Part shown: piece by piece, positions 27,639 through 35,074 of the stretch
Position numbering within the stretch: the first letter of the stretch is position 1
How the letters are laid out: each line of letters opens with the position of its first letter
Assembly (NCBI GenBank): GCA_965262315.1
Contig: CBDHFJ010000007.1
Coordinates: 1 to 60,245 of the forward strand
Direction of reading: 5' to 3'
DNA length: 60,245 nucleotides
DNA from: JBCCFK01 sp965262315
GTDB lineage: Bacteria > Actinomycetota > Acidimicrobiia > Acidimicrobiales > UBA8592
Notes under the pieces: generated by a model
Database searches by the model: none
What the model was told of the DNA's origin: nothing
What the model saw: the letters and a program-made list of their open reading frames with translations, nothing else
Position numbers and translations under genes: made by a program

Positions 27639-28679
27639 TCAGGGTGCGGTGGGCACCTCGATGTCACCGGCGACGATCATGTCCTTGATCTCGTCGAGCT
27701 GATCGGTGAAGGCGTCGATGTGGCCACCGCTGGTGGAGTAGCCCACACCATCGACCGAGAGGTCGTAGGTCAGGAACCCACCGGTCTCGGCCTGCAGATC
27801 GGCGAGGGTGCCGTCGACAGCGTTGGAGTAGATGTCGTACACCGCAACGTCCACGCGCTTGAGCATGGAGGTCAGGATGTAGGGCTGCTGCTCCTCGGGG
27901 GCGATGAGGTACTCGTCGGAGTCCACGCCGATGGCCCACTTCTCGGACTCGGTGGCGGCCTCGCGGGTACCGGCACCGGAACCGCCCGCTGCGGTGTAGA
28001 CCACCTCGACACCGTCGGCGTACCAGGCGTTGGCGATCTCCTTGGCCCGGTCAGGCGACGCCCAGGCGGCGTTGTCGCCGGCGGCGCCGAGGTACTGGAC
28101 CTCGACCTGCATGTCCGGGTTGATGTACTGGGCGCCTGCGGCGTAGCCGGCCTCGAAGCGCTTGATCAGGTCGATCTCCTGGCCACCGATGAAGCCGATG
28201 CGGTCGCACTCACAGGCGAGGGCAGCGGCGGCACCGACGAGGAACGAACCCTCCTGCTCGGCGAAGCCCATGAAGAGGACGTTGGCCGGGGCGTCGGGGA
28301 TGAAGCCGTCGGTGATGGCGTAGATCACATCGGGGTTGTCGGCGGCAACCGCGGCCACGGCGTCGCCGAAGGCGAAGCCGTTGGCGACGATGGTGTTGAT
28401 GCCGTCGCCGGCCAGGGTCTCCAGGTTCGGCTGGCGATCGTCGGCCGTTGCGGCCTCGATCTCCACGACCTCGACACCGAGCTCCTCGGCAGCGAGGTCC
28501 GCGCCACGGCCGGCGGCGTCGTTGAACGTGCCGTCGCCACGGCCGCCGGTGTCGAAGGCGAGGCCCACGCGGGGCCCGTCGCCGTCGCCACTACCCGAAT
28601 CGTCGTCGTCACCGCATGCCGCGGCGATAAGGCCGAAGACCGCCAGCAAGGCGATCAGCAGCTTCCAGTTCTTGCGCAT
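27639..28679 (-). CDS. BMP-family nucleoside-binding lipoprotein
   Basis: A 346-residue substrate-binding lipoprotein of the Bmp/PnrA family. It has a signal peptide MRKNWKLLIALLAVFGLIAA with lipobox AAACGDD and a Gly/Asp/Ser-rich tether. The family segments are RVGLAFDTGGRGDGTFNDAA, VLFMGFAEQEGSFLVGAAAA, RIGFIGGQEIDLIKRFEAGY and VEVVYTAAGGSGAGTREAA. It captures nucleosides outside the cell and hands them to the ABC permeases encoded downstream. The ribosome site is GGAGGGAA just before ATG 28679. The promoter region is shared divergently with the TetR gene. Confidence 0.94.
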   Translation of the reverse strand: MRKNWKLLIALLAVFGLIAAACGDDDDSGSGDGDGPRVGLAFDTGGRGDGTFNDAAGRGADLAAEELGVEVVEIEAATADDRQPNLETLAGDGINTIVANGFAFGDAVAAVAADNPDVIYAITDGFIPDAPANVLFMGFAEQEGSFLVGAAAALACECDRIGFIGGQEIDLIKRFEAGYAAGAQYINPDMQVEVQYLGAAGDNAAWASPDRAKEIANAWYADGVEVVYTAAGGSGAGTREAATESEKWAIGVDSDEYLIAPEEQQPYILTSMLKRVDVAVYDIYSNAVDGTLADLQAETGGFLTYDLSVDGVGYSTSGGHIDAFTDQLDEIKDMIVAGDIEVPTAP

Positions 28680-28808
28680 TGTCTTCCCTCCGTTTGGGCG
28701 CCGACCGGGCTGACCCGATCGTGGGAGATGACGCTAGCGGCTGCTCCCGCCGCGCGCGCCGCGTCGCCGTGATTGTTCCGCGCCCGAAACACGCGAGAAC
28801 CGGTGCGG

Positions 28809-28836
28809 TTGACAACCGGATAATGATCATTATCAT
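28809..28836 (+). promoter_or_regulatory. Promoter with overlapping 16-bp palindromic operator before TetR gene
   Basis: A -35 box TTGACA (28809-28814), a 16-base spacer and a -10 box TATCAT (28831-28836) form the best sigma-70-like promoter in the window. Spacer and -10 are occupied by the perfect palindrome GATAATGATCATTATC (28819-28834). A regulator bound there would block RNA polymerase, so autorepression by the TetR protein encoded ten bases downstream is likely. The half-site also resembles a Fur box lacking three central bases. Confidence 0.7.
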
Positions 28837-28845
28837 CGGCCGACA

Positions 28846-29460
28846 GTGGACGACACCCGACCGACCAACGAGACGGCCGACATGGCCGACACCCGGCGGC
28901 GACTGCTCGAGGCCGCCACCGACGTGGTGGCCGAGCGGGGCTACGACCGCGCCGGCGTGGCCGAGATCGCCCGGCGCGCCGGCCTGACCACCGGCGCCAT
29001 CTACAGCCGGTACCGCGGCAAGGCGGATCTCATCGTCGACGCGCTCGACAGCCACATCGCGGCCCACCTCGAGGTCGTCCTCGCCACCGCGCCCCGGGCG
29101 ACGGCACCCGAGATCCTGTCGACCCTCGGCGCCGAGATCCTCGACTGCGACCCTGACGACGAGCGCAGCGCCGGCCTGCTGCTGGAGACCACGGTGGCCG
29201 CCCGGCGTGACCCCGAGCTCGCCGCCATGCTCGAGCGCCGTCTCGCCGACGAGCGCATGCGCCTCGCCAAGATCCTCGATCAGGCCCGAGGCGAAGGCCT
29301 CTTCGACCCCGCCCTGGATGTCGACGCCGTCGTCACGTTCATCCAGTCCATCGGGCTGGGCTTCACGTTCTTCCGGACGGTCGACACGCCGATGCCGGAC
29401 GCCGATGGATGGCAGGTCTTCATCGACCGGCTGATCGCCTCGGCACTCCCGCCCGAATGA
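28846..29460 (+). CDS. TetR-family transcriptional regulator
   Basis: A 204-residue regulator. The N-terminal helix-turn-helix is TRRRLLEAATDVVAERGYDR, then VAEIARRAGLTTGAIYSRYR at about residues 17-55, with the TetR hallmark of Gly-Tyr, Ala-Gly and Ile-Tyr-x-x-Tyr/Phe. The C-terminal helices would bind an unidentified ligand. GTG 28846 lies only ten bases after the predicted -10 box, so the transcript is leaderless or nearly so; the ATG at 28882 is an alternative. The palindrome in its promoter suggests autorepression. The diiron protein gene 43 bases downstream is probably in the same transcript. Confidence 0.9.
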   Translation: MDDTRPTNETADMADTRRRLLEAATDVVAERGYDRAGVAEIARRAGLTTGAIYSRYRGKADLIVDALDSHIAAHLEVVLATAPRATAPEILSTLGAEILDCDPDDERSAGLLLETTVAARRDPELAAMLERRLADERMRLAKILDQARGEGLFDPALDVDAVVTFIQSIGLGFTFFRTVDTPMPDADGWQVFIDRLIASALPPE

Positions 29461-29503
29461 CCCACACCCCACAGCCACCCCGCACCACCGCACAGGAGCA
29501 GCC

Positions 29504-30656
29504 ATGACCGCAACCGAGCCGACCATGCGTAGCGACGAGGAGATCCTCGGCAGGATCGACGTCAACGACGTCGACGCCATCACCGAGCTCGCACGGGCCA
29601 ACGTCGACCCCGACGAGGTGGCCCACGCCGTCGCCGACCAGGCCGACGCGCTCTTCACGTGGGACTACGAGAAGGCCGCCCGTCCCAAGCTCGACAAGCT
29701 CTACGAGAAGGCGAAGACCTCGCAGTGGAACGCCCAGACCGACCTGGACTGGAGCATCGAGGTGGATCGCGAGACGGCCTTCAAGTTCATCCCGGTCGAG
29801 GACGACCCCGAAGCCGCGTACTGGCGCGACAACCCCGAGTCGCCGGTGGCGAACTGGGGCGACAAGGAGTGGGACCAGTTCGAGCTCGAGTCCTTCGCCT
29901 GGCGCCTCTCGCAGTTCCTCCACGGTGAGCAGGGCGCCCTGCTGTGCACCGCCAAGATCGTCGAGACCGTGCCGTGGATCGACGCCAAGTACTACGCGGC
30001 CACCCAGGTGGTCGACGAGGCTCGCCACGTCGAGGTCTTCGACAAGTACATCGACGAGAAGCTCGACCTCCGGTACCCGATCAACCCGCACCTGCGGATG
30101 CTGTTGGACGACATCATCAACGACAGCCGCTGGGACATGACCTACCTGGGCATGCAGATCATGGTGGAGGGCCTGGCCCTCGCCGCGTTCGGTTTCATGC
30201 ACCAACTGACGCACGAACCACTCCTCAAGAAGCTCCTCCGCTACGTGATGAGCGACGAGGCCCGCCACGTCGCATTCGGCGTGCTGAGCCTGCAGGAGGT
30301 CTACGGCGAGATGGACGGCTGCCGACATCCGCGAGCGTCAGGAGTTCGCCTTCGAGGCCGCCGTCCGCATGCGGGACCGCTTCCTGCAGCAGGAGGTCTG
30401 GGAGAAGATGGGTGCCGACACCAAGGCGGCCTGCAAGCACGCGCTCGACATGCCCGACGAGCTCAAGATCTTCCAGCAACTGCTGTTCTCGAAGATCGTC
30501 CCCAACTGCAAGAAGCTGGGCCTGATCGACGCCGGGGACGGTTGGCTGCGTGACCGCTTCACCGAGATCGGCGTGATCCAGTTCGAGGACCTCCAGGACA
30601 CCGGCGAGGAATACGCCGACTTCTCCATCGACGAGGAGCTCGCCTCGGCGTCCTGA
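29504..30656 (+). pseudogene. Ferritin-like diiron protein, frameshifted
   Basis: A four-helix-bundle diiron carboxylate protein of about 383 residues once corrected. Iron-ligand motifs are the Glu in QFLHGEQGALL, VVDEARHVEVF (E-x-x-H), the Glu in MVEGLALAAFGF and MSDEARHVAFGVL (second E-x-x-H), the pattern of oxygenase-type ferritin-like proteins. ATG 29504 has AGGAG upstream. One extra G at 30313/30314 shifts the frame. Removing it turns GEMDGC into GEMTAADIRERQEFAF, and the rest (MRDRFLQQEVWEKMG to DEELASAS) follows in frame. Function is unknown; it is likely controlled by the upstream TetR regulator. Confidence 0.8.
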
Positions 30657-30696
30657 TGGGGGGCGGTGCCGCCGCGCCGGTGACCTCGGTTCGGCG

Positions 30697-31293
30697 TCAG
30701 CTGTCCAGCGCAGGCCCGAACGTGAGGCCGAGGTCGCCCAGGCGCACGAGCGCCGACGCGATCCAGCCGCCGATGCCGGCGAACTCGACGTCGATGAGCG
30801 CGCTGTCCTGCAGCGTCTTCTCGGAGAGTTCGTAGGTGCCGCCGTAGGCGACCTCGAACGCGCTCGCCGCGTTGCCCATGCCGGCGTTGAACGCACGCTC
30901 GATGGTCGGGCCGTCGCGCAGGAGCGGCTCCCCGTTGATGACGGGCCCGTCCTTGGGCGTCGCGGCCAGCACGGTGCCCGGGTCGGGCGCGTCCACCAGC
31001 CGCTGGACCCGCAGGGTGACCTCGATGTCGATCTTCGGCGGCTCGTCGAAGCCGTCGCCCACGTACCACTCACGGAACGCGGACTGCGACCAGGTCGACC
31101 ACACCATGCTGACGTCGGCACGCACCCGCGGCGGGGTCTCCTCGCCGAGCAGGCCGTAGCTGGTCTCGAAGCTCAGATCGCCCGAGAGCAGGTCGGTGGT
31201 GAGGTGTTCTTCGACCGCCAGGCGTTCGAGCAGCGCCTTCTCGAGGCTCTGGCGCAACGCATCGATGGCGTCGGTGAAGACGTGGTCGAGCAC
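30697..31293 (-). CDS. Conserved hypothetical protein
   Basis: A 198-residue soluble protein starting at GTG 31293. It has no signal peptide or membrane segment and no cysteine, and I recognise no domain. It opens with the helix FTDAIDALRQSLEKALLERL and continues with mixed strands such as KIDIEVTLRVQRLVDAPDP and a Gly-rich end. It is acidic and well-behaved in codon use, so likely real. It is transcribed in the same direction as the bL37-like gene upstream, with a hairpin between. Confidence 0.65.
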   Translation of the reverse strand: MLDHVFTDAIDALRQSLEKALLERLAVEEHLTTDLLSGDLSFETSYGLLGEETPPRVRADVSMVWSTWSQSAFREWYVGDGFDEPPKIDIEVTLRVQRLVDAPDPGTVLAATPKDGPVINGEPLLRDGPTIERAFNAGMGNAASAFEVAYGGTYELSEKTLQDSALIDVEFAGIGGWIASALVRLGDLGLTFGPALDS

Positions 31294-31332
31294 GGTCCCG
31301 AGGGTAGAAGACCCTGGAAGAAACGCGAAAGC

Positions 31333-31359
31333 GGGCCCCTGCCGCTCAGGGCAGGGCCC
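31333..31359 (-). terminator. Terminator after the bL37-like gene
   Basis: A GC-rich inverted repeat of about ten base pairs with one bulged C (GGGCCCCTGCC ... GGGCAGGGCCC). On the minus strand it follows the bL37 stop directly and is trailed by a T-rich stretch (TTTCGCGTTTCTT). Confidence 0.6.
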
Positions 31360-31362
31360 GGC

Positions 31363-31452
31363 TCAGCTGTTGCGGCCGAGGTTGGGCTTGCGCCCGTGGT
31401 TGGCCTTCTTCTTGCGGGCGTTCTTCTTCTTCCGCTGCGTGCGCTGCGACAT
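31363..31452 (-). CDS. Tiny basic protein, probable ribosomal protein bL37
   Basis: A 29-residue protein, MSQRTQRKKKNARKKK followed by ANHGRKPNLGRNS. It is preceded by a strong GGAGGAAG ribosome site and followed by a hairpin, so it is a real gene despite its size. The very basic composition and the A-N-H-G-x-x-P-N ending resemble the small actinobacterial 50S protein bL37 described in Mycobacterium ribosomes. The identification rests on memory of that motif. It is divergently placed to ychF, with 88 bases between them. Confidence 0.6.
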   Translation of the reverse strand: MSQRTQRKKKNARKKKANHGRKPNLGRNS

Positions 31453-31540
31453 CGCTCTTCCTCCGTGGGCTCCGCTGGAGCAGCCGACAAGGGTACACCG
31501 CAACCGAGCGTTTCCCCTCGCCGATAGGGTCAGTCGCCGT

Positions 31541-32617
31541 ATGGAGAAATTCGGATTCGTCGGACTGCCCAACGCTGGGAAGTCGTCCCTCTACAACGCG
31601 CTGACGGGCGGAAGCGCCCTGGCCGCCCCGTATGCGTTCGCCACCACCGACCCCAACGTGGGCGTGGCCAAGGTCTTCGACGACCGGCTCGACCGGCTGG
31701 CCGCCATGAGCGAGTCGAAGAACATCGTTCACGCCAGCGTGCAGTTCACCGACATCGGCGGTCTCGTCGAGGGCGCGTCCGAGGGCGAGGGCCTGGGCAA
31801 CATGTTCCTGGCCAACATCCGGGAGGTCGATGCGGTCGTCTACGTGCTGCGGGCGTTCGTCGACGAGGACGTTCCCGGGACGCCCGACCCACTCGAACAG
31901 CTCCGGGTGCTCGAGACCGAGCTGACGCTCGCGGACCTCGAGTCCGTCGAGAAGCAGTCGGAGAAGCGCCTCAAGGCCGCTCGGCTCGACCCGTCGCTCA
32001 AGGACGAGGTCGACGCGCTGGAGGCCGCCCTGGCGATCCTGTCCGAGGGCACGCCGCTGTACCGCAGCGATCTCAAGCCCGAACACGCCGAGCTGCTGCA
32101 CTCCTACTTCCTCCTCACCAACAAGCCGGTCATGGCGATCTGCAACGTCGGCGAGGACCAGCTCGACGACATCGACGAGGCCGTCGCCCCGGTGCAGGCC
32201 GAGTTCGGCGACGCAGCCGAGGTCATCGGTGTCTGCATCCAGCTCGAAGCCGAGGCCGCCCAGCTCGACGGAGAGGAGCGGGCCGAGATGCTCGAAGGTC
32301 TCGGACTGGGCGAGGGCGCGCTGCCCCGCTTCGTGCGCACGGCGTACCACATCCTCGGCCTGCGCACGTTCCTGACGACCGGCGAGAAGGAGAGCCGGGC
32401 GTGGACGTTCCGCGAAGGCTCATCGGCCCCCGAGGCCGCCGGCCGGATCCACACCGACTTCCAGCGCGGCTTCATCCGGGCCGACACGATTCAGTGGGAC
32501 GAACTGCTCGACGCCGGCTCCTGGGCGGCGGCCCGCGAGGCCGGCAAGGTCCGGGTGGAAGGCAAGGACTACGTCGTCCAAGACGGCGATGTCATGGAGT
32601 TCAGGTTCAACGTCTGA
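31541..32617 (+). CDS. ychF: Redox-regulated ATPase YchF (Obg-like)
   Basis: A 358-residue P-loop protein of the OBG/YchF family that binds ribosomes and hydrolyses ATP. Motifs are the P-loop FVGLPNAGKSSLYNAL, switch II DIGGLVEGASEGEGLGN, the NKPV form of G4 (LLTNKPVMAICNV) and the C-terminal TGS-like domain from FLTTGEKESRAWTFREG to YVVQDGDVMEFRFNV. A central coiled coil spans roughly residues 130-180. The G4 form is consistent with ATP rather than GTP preference. ATG 31541. The last 14 codons are the seed of a tandem array that follows the gene. Confidence 0.95.
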   Translation: MEKFGFVGLPNAGKSSLYNALTGGSALAAPYAFATTDPNVGVAKVFDDRLDRLAAMSESKNIVHASVQFTDIGGLVEGASEGEGLGNMFLANIREVDAVVYVLRAFVDEDVPGTPDPLEQLRVLETELTLADLESVEKQSEKRLKAARLDPSLKDEVDALEAALAILSEGTPLYRSDLKPEHAELLHSYFLLTNKPVMAICNVGEDQLDDIDEAVAPVQAEFGDAAEVIGVCIQLEAEAAQLDGEERAEMLEGLGLGEGALPRFVRTAYHILGLRTFLTTGEKESRAWTFREGSSAPEAAGRIHTDFQRGFIRADTIQWDELLDAGSWAAAREAGKVRVEGKDYVVQDGDVMEFRFNV

Positions 32618-33008
32618 GCGTTGTCTCGTCGGCGCTGTGAGGACGCCGCAGTCCTTCGGACGCTGTCTTCTCTGGTGCGTCCAAGACGGCGATGTCGGCA
32701 ACCCTGCGGGTTGCTCGGAGTTCAGGTTCAACGTCTGAGCGTTGTCTCGTCGGCGCTGTGAGGACGCCGCAGTCCTTCGGACGCTGTCTTCTCTGGTGCG
32801 TCCAAGACGGTGATGTCGGCAACCCTGCGGGTTGCTCGGAGTTCAGGTTCAACGTCTGAGCGTTGTCTCGTCGGCGCTGTGAGGACGCCGCAGTCCTGCG
32901 GACGCTGTCTTCTCTGGTGCCTCGCTCCGAGGAGCTCGGCACGGGTCGGTCCAAGACGGCGATGTCGGCAACCCTGCGGGTTGCTCGGAGTTCCGCTTCA
33001 ACGTCTGA
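32576..33008. repeat. Four tandem copies of the ychF 3' end, with in-frame palindromic insert
   Basis: Copies begin at 32576 (the true gene end), 32679, 32800 and 32949. Each carries the coding tail VQDGDV...EFRFNV plus its TGA and about 65 bases beyond. Copies 2-4 replace the Met codon by 21 bases GGCAACCCTGCGGGTTGC-TCG, a hairpin element that keeps the frame and would encode GNPAGCS. Spacings are 103, 121 and 149 bases; copy 3 has a further GC-rich insert near 32920-32945, and copy 4 differs at synonymous sites (CGC for AGG). The array fills the whole 393-base gap between ychF and the next gene. No other gene is seen there. Confidence 0.9.
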
Positions 33009-33010
33009 CC

Positions 33011-33202
33011 TCAGGTGCTCTTCGGCTCGGGCTTGTCCTTGGCGAGGTGTTCGTCGATCCACTCGGCGGCTTCCGCGCAGCTGTCGAAGCGAGGATCCTC
33101 GCGTTCGTCGACCGTGAACCAGGTCGTGCCGGCCTTGGCGTGGCGGACGATCCGGTGGCCGTTGAAGAAGCCTTTCGTCTCCCTGGACTCGTTGGAGGAC
33201 AT
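33011..33202 (-). CDS. Small conserved hypothetical protein
   Basis: A 63-residue protein starting at ATG 33202. It reads like a compact folded domain: HRIVRHAKAGTTWFTVDE, then a helix DSCAEAAEWIDEHLAKDK with a charged tail. I recognise no family. No strong ribosome site is visible. It lies convergent to ychF across the repeat array and divergent to the DUF192 gene. Confidence 0.55.
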   Translation of the reverse strand: MSSNESRETKGFFNGHRIVRHAKAGTTWFTVDEREDPRFDSCAEAAEWIDEHLAKDKPEPKST

Positions 33203-33363
33203 CGTGCGGACGTTCCGCCTTTCTGCCGGGTGTCGGCATGGGTATGACGGGTGCAACGCCGCAGAAGTTGCGCGAAATCCATGTCGATTCGGTGTCGGAT
33301 CGGTGTCCGGTGTGTCGACGTTGCCACCGCTCGCGGCAACCGCCTGGGCGGTAGCCTGGTGGC

Positions 33364-33720
33364 ATGGCTGCTGCCCCGGGTGCATGGCTCATCGTGGACG
33401 GGAACCCCGTGGCCCTCGAGGTCGCAGCGAGTGGCAAGGCCCGGATGCGCGGCCTGCTCGGGCGTGACGACTTCCACGGCGCGCTGTTGTTGACGCCGGC
33501 TCGGTCCGTGCACACGTTGCGGATGCGGTTCGCCATCGACGTCGCCTATCTGGATCGCGATCTCAACGTCCTGGCGGTCGAGACGCTCCGGCCCCATCGG
33601 ATCGGCCGCGTGGTTCGGGGAACCCGCCAGATCATCGAAGCCGAGGCCGGCTCGTTCGAGAGGTGGGGGCTCCGTCCCGGCAGTGAGCTGTCGATCCCCG
33701 AGAGCGAAGCCGCGGTGTGA
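33364..33720 (+). CDS. DUF192 family protein
   Basis: A 118-residue protein with the DUF192 pattern: EVAASGKARMRGLLGRDDF, ALLLTPARSVHTLRMRFAID and VAYLDRDLNVLAVETLRPHRIG, followed by RGTRQIIEAEAGSFERWGLRPG. The family is a small beta-barrel domain of unknown function, often secreted; this copy has no signal peptide. It overlaps the rsmI start (GTGA), suggesting translational coupling. Confidence 0.88.
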   Translation: MAAAPGAWLIVDGNPVALEVAASGKARMRGLLGRDDFHGALLLTPARSVHTLRMRFAIDVAYLDRDLNVLAVETLRPHRIGRVVRGTRQIIEAEAGSFERWGLRPGSELSIPESEAAV

Positions 33721-34556
33721 GCCGCCCCGCCGCATTGGTCCTGATCGGGACCCCCATCGGCAATCTCGGTGACCTGTCGCCTCGCGCGGTCGAGGAGCTC
33801 GGGTCGGCGTCGGTGATCTGCTGCGAGGACACCCGTCGCACGGGCAAGCTCCTCGCCCACGCCGGAATCGACCGGCCCGATCTGTTGGTGGTGAACGATC
33901 ACAACGAGTCGTCTCGCCGCACCGAGGTGGTGCGTCGCATCGAACGAGGTGAGCGAGTCGCGGTCGTGACCGATGCCGGCATGCCCGGCATCTCGGACCC
34001 GGGTGAGCGTCTCGTGAGCGCCGTGGTGCGCGCCGGCCTGACAATCGAGGTCGTCCCCGGTCCTTCCGCCGGCGTGGCCGCGCTGGTGGGCAGCGGGCTG
34101 CCGACCGGCCGGTACGTCTTCGAGGGCTTCCTGCCCCGCAAGTCGGGTGCCCGGGCCGAGCGGTTGTCGGAGCTCGCAGACGAGCGGCGCACGCTGGTGT
34201 TCTACGAGGCGCCGCATCGGGTGGACAAGACCCTGGGCGACCTCGCGGCCGCCTTCGGTGCCGAGCGCCGGGTCGTGGTGGCCCGCGAGCTGACCAAGCT
34301 CTACGAGGAGTTCTGGCGCGGTTCATTGGGCGAGGCGGCCGACTGGGCCGCCGCGACCCCGCCTCGCGGCGAGATCGCCCTGGTGGTCGACGGCGCGCCG
34401 GCACCGGCCGAGCCCACCGACGACGAGCTCACGGCAGAGCTTCGGCGGCTGCTGGACGGCGGGGCCTCCACCCGCGATGCCTCGGCGGACGTGGCGGGCA
34501 GGTTCGGCCTCCCGAAGAAGCGCATCTACAACCTGGCGCTGGGGCTGGGCCGATGA
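33717..34556 (+). CDS. rsmI: 16S rRNA (cytidine-1402 2'-O)-methyltransferase
   Basis: A 279-residue SAM-dependent methylase of the tetrapyrrole-methylase fold that modifies C1402 in the decoding centre. Motifs are LIGTPIGNLGDLSPRAV, CCEDTRRTGKLL, VVTDAGMPGISDPGERLV, EVVPGPSAGVAALVGSGLP and VFYEAPHRVDKTL. The C-terminal small domain is RRLLDGGASTRDASADVAGRFGLPKKRIYNLAL. It starts at the GTG inside the DUF192 stop. In mycobacteria rsmI likewise precedes metG, so this opens the conserved translation block. Confidence 0.95.
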   Translation: MSRPAALVLIGTPIGNLGDLSPRAVEELGSASVICCEDTRRTGKLLAHAGIDRPDLLVVNDHNESSRRTEVVRRIERGERVAVVTDAGMPGISDPGERLVSAVVRAGLTIEVVPGPSAGVAALVGSGLPTGRYVFEGFLPRKSGARAERLSELADERRTLVFYEAPHRVDKTLGDLAAAFGAERRVVVARELTKLYEEFWRGSLGEAADWAAATPPRGEIALVVDGAPAPAEPTDDELTAELRRLLDGGASTRDASADVAGRFGLPKKRIYNLALGLGR

Positions 34557-34614
34557 CGGCCTGGTGTGAGCGAGGCTGTCGATCCGGCGGCGAGCGTCGG
34601 ATGCGGGGAGCACG

Positions 34615-34950
34615 ATGAGTGCCCTCGACGGCTGGGACGACTTCGAGGCCGGCCTCGACGACGACTTGGCCGAGGTCTACGACTCCGCCACCCTGCGCGC
34701 CATCGACGGGCAGGGCGGCGAGCCACCGGCCCCCAGGGTCGCCGCGGGCTGGCGCGGCGGTGCGACCGCGGGCGCCATGGTCGTGGGCATGGTCCAGGGC
34801 GTTCGGGACGCCCTGGAGGAGGACGACGCCGACCCCGTGGTCGAGATCGACGAGGAGCTCGGGGAGGAGCGCCATCGGGCGGTCACCGTGCATCTCGCCT
34901 GGGGCAACCCGGCTGCCAGCGTCGCCGTCGTGCGTCGTTGGCTCCTCTGA
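34615..34950 (+). CDS. Hypothetical acidic protein
   Basis: A 111-residue protein with a GGGGAG ribosome site before ATG 34615. The N-terminus is acidic (DDFEAGLDDDLAEVYDSA), a Gly/Ala-rich helix near residue 45-65 (GWRGGATAGAMVVGMVQG) could pair with a membrane or fold as a hairpin, and the C-terminus is VHLAWGNPAASVAVVRRWLL. No known domain is recognised. It sits between rsmI and the persulfide dioxygenase, 58 bases after rsmI. Confidence 0.65.
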   Translation: MSALDGWDDFEAGLDDDLAEVYDSATLRAIDGQGGEPPAPRVAAGWRGGATAGAMVVGMVQGVRDALEEDDADPVVEIDEELGEERHRAVTVHLAWGNPAASVAVVRRWLL

Positions 34951-34994
34951 CCTGCAGGCGCGCGTCGGTCGGCTCCGCGGCGTCTTGGGACCTT

Positions 34995-35009
34995 GGTCCC
35001 TTCGGGACC
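34995..35009 (+). terminator. Small hairpin upstream of persulfide dioxygenase gene
   Basis: GGTCCC / GGGACC with a TTC loop lies in the 124-base gap between the acidic hypothetical gene and the persulfide dioxygenase. It belongs to the C-C-C-T-x-C-G-G-G type of small palindrome seen several times in the window. It may be a weak terminator. Confidence 0.35.
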
Positions 35010-35074
35010 GACCGCCACTTGTGCGAATGTACGGACAATTCGGCGAACGGCCGAACCCCGGAAGGAGTGTCCCG

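Noticed and set aside
28819..28834. Canonical Fur box
   Set aside because: It is three bases shorter than the 19-base consensus and lies directly before a TetR gene, so a TetR operator is preferred; Fur remains an alternative only.
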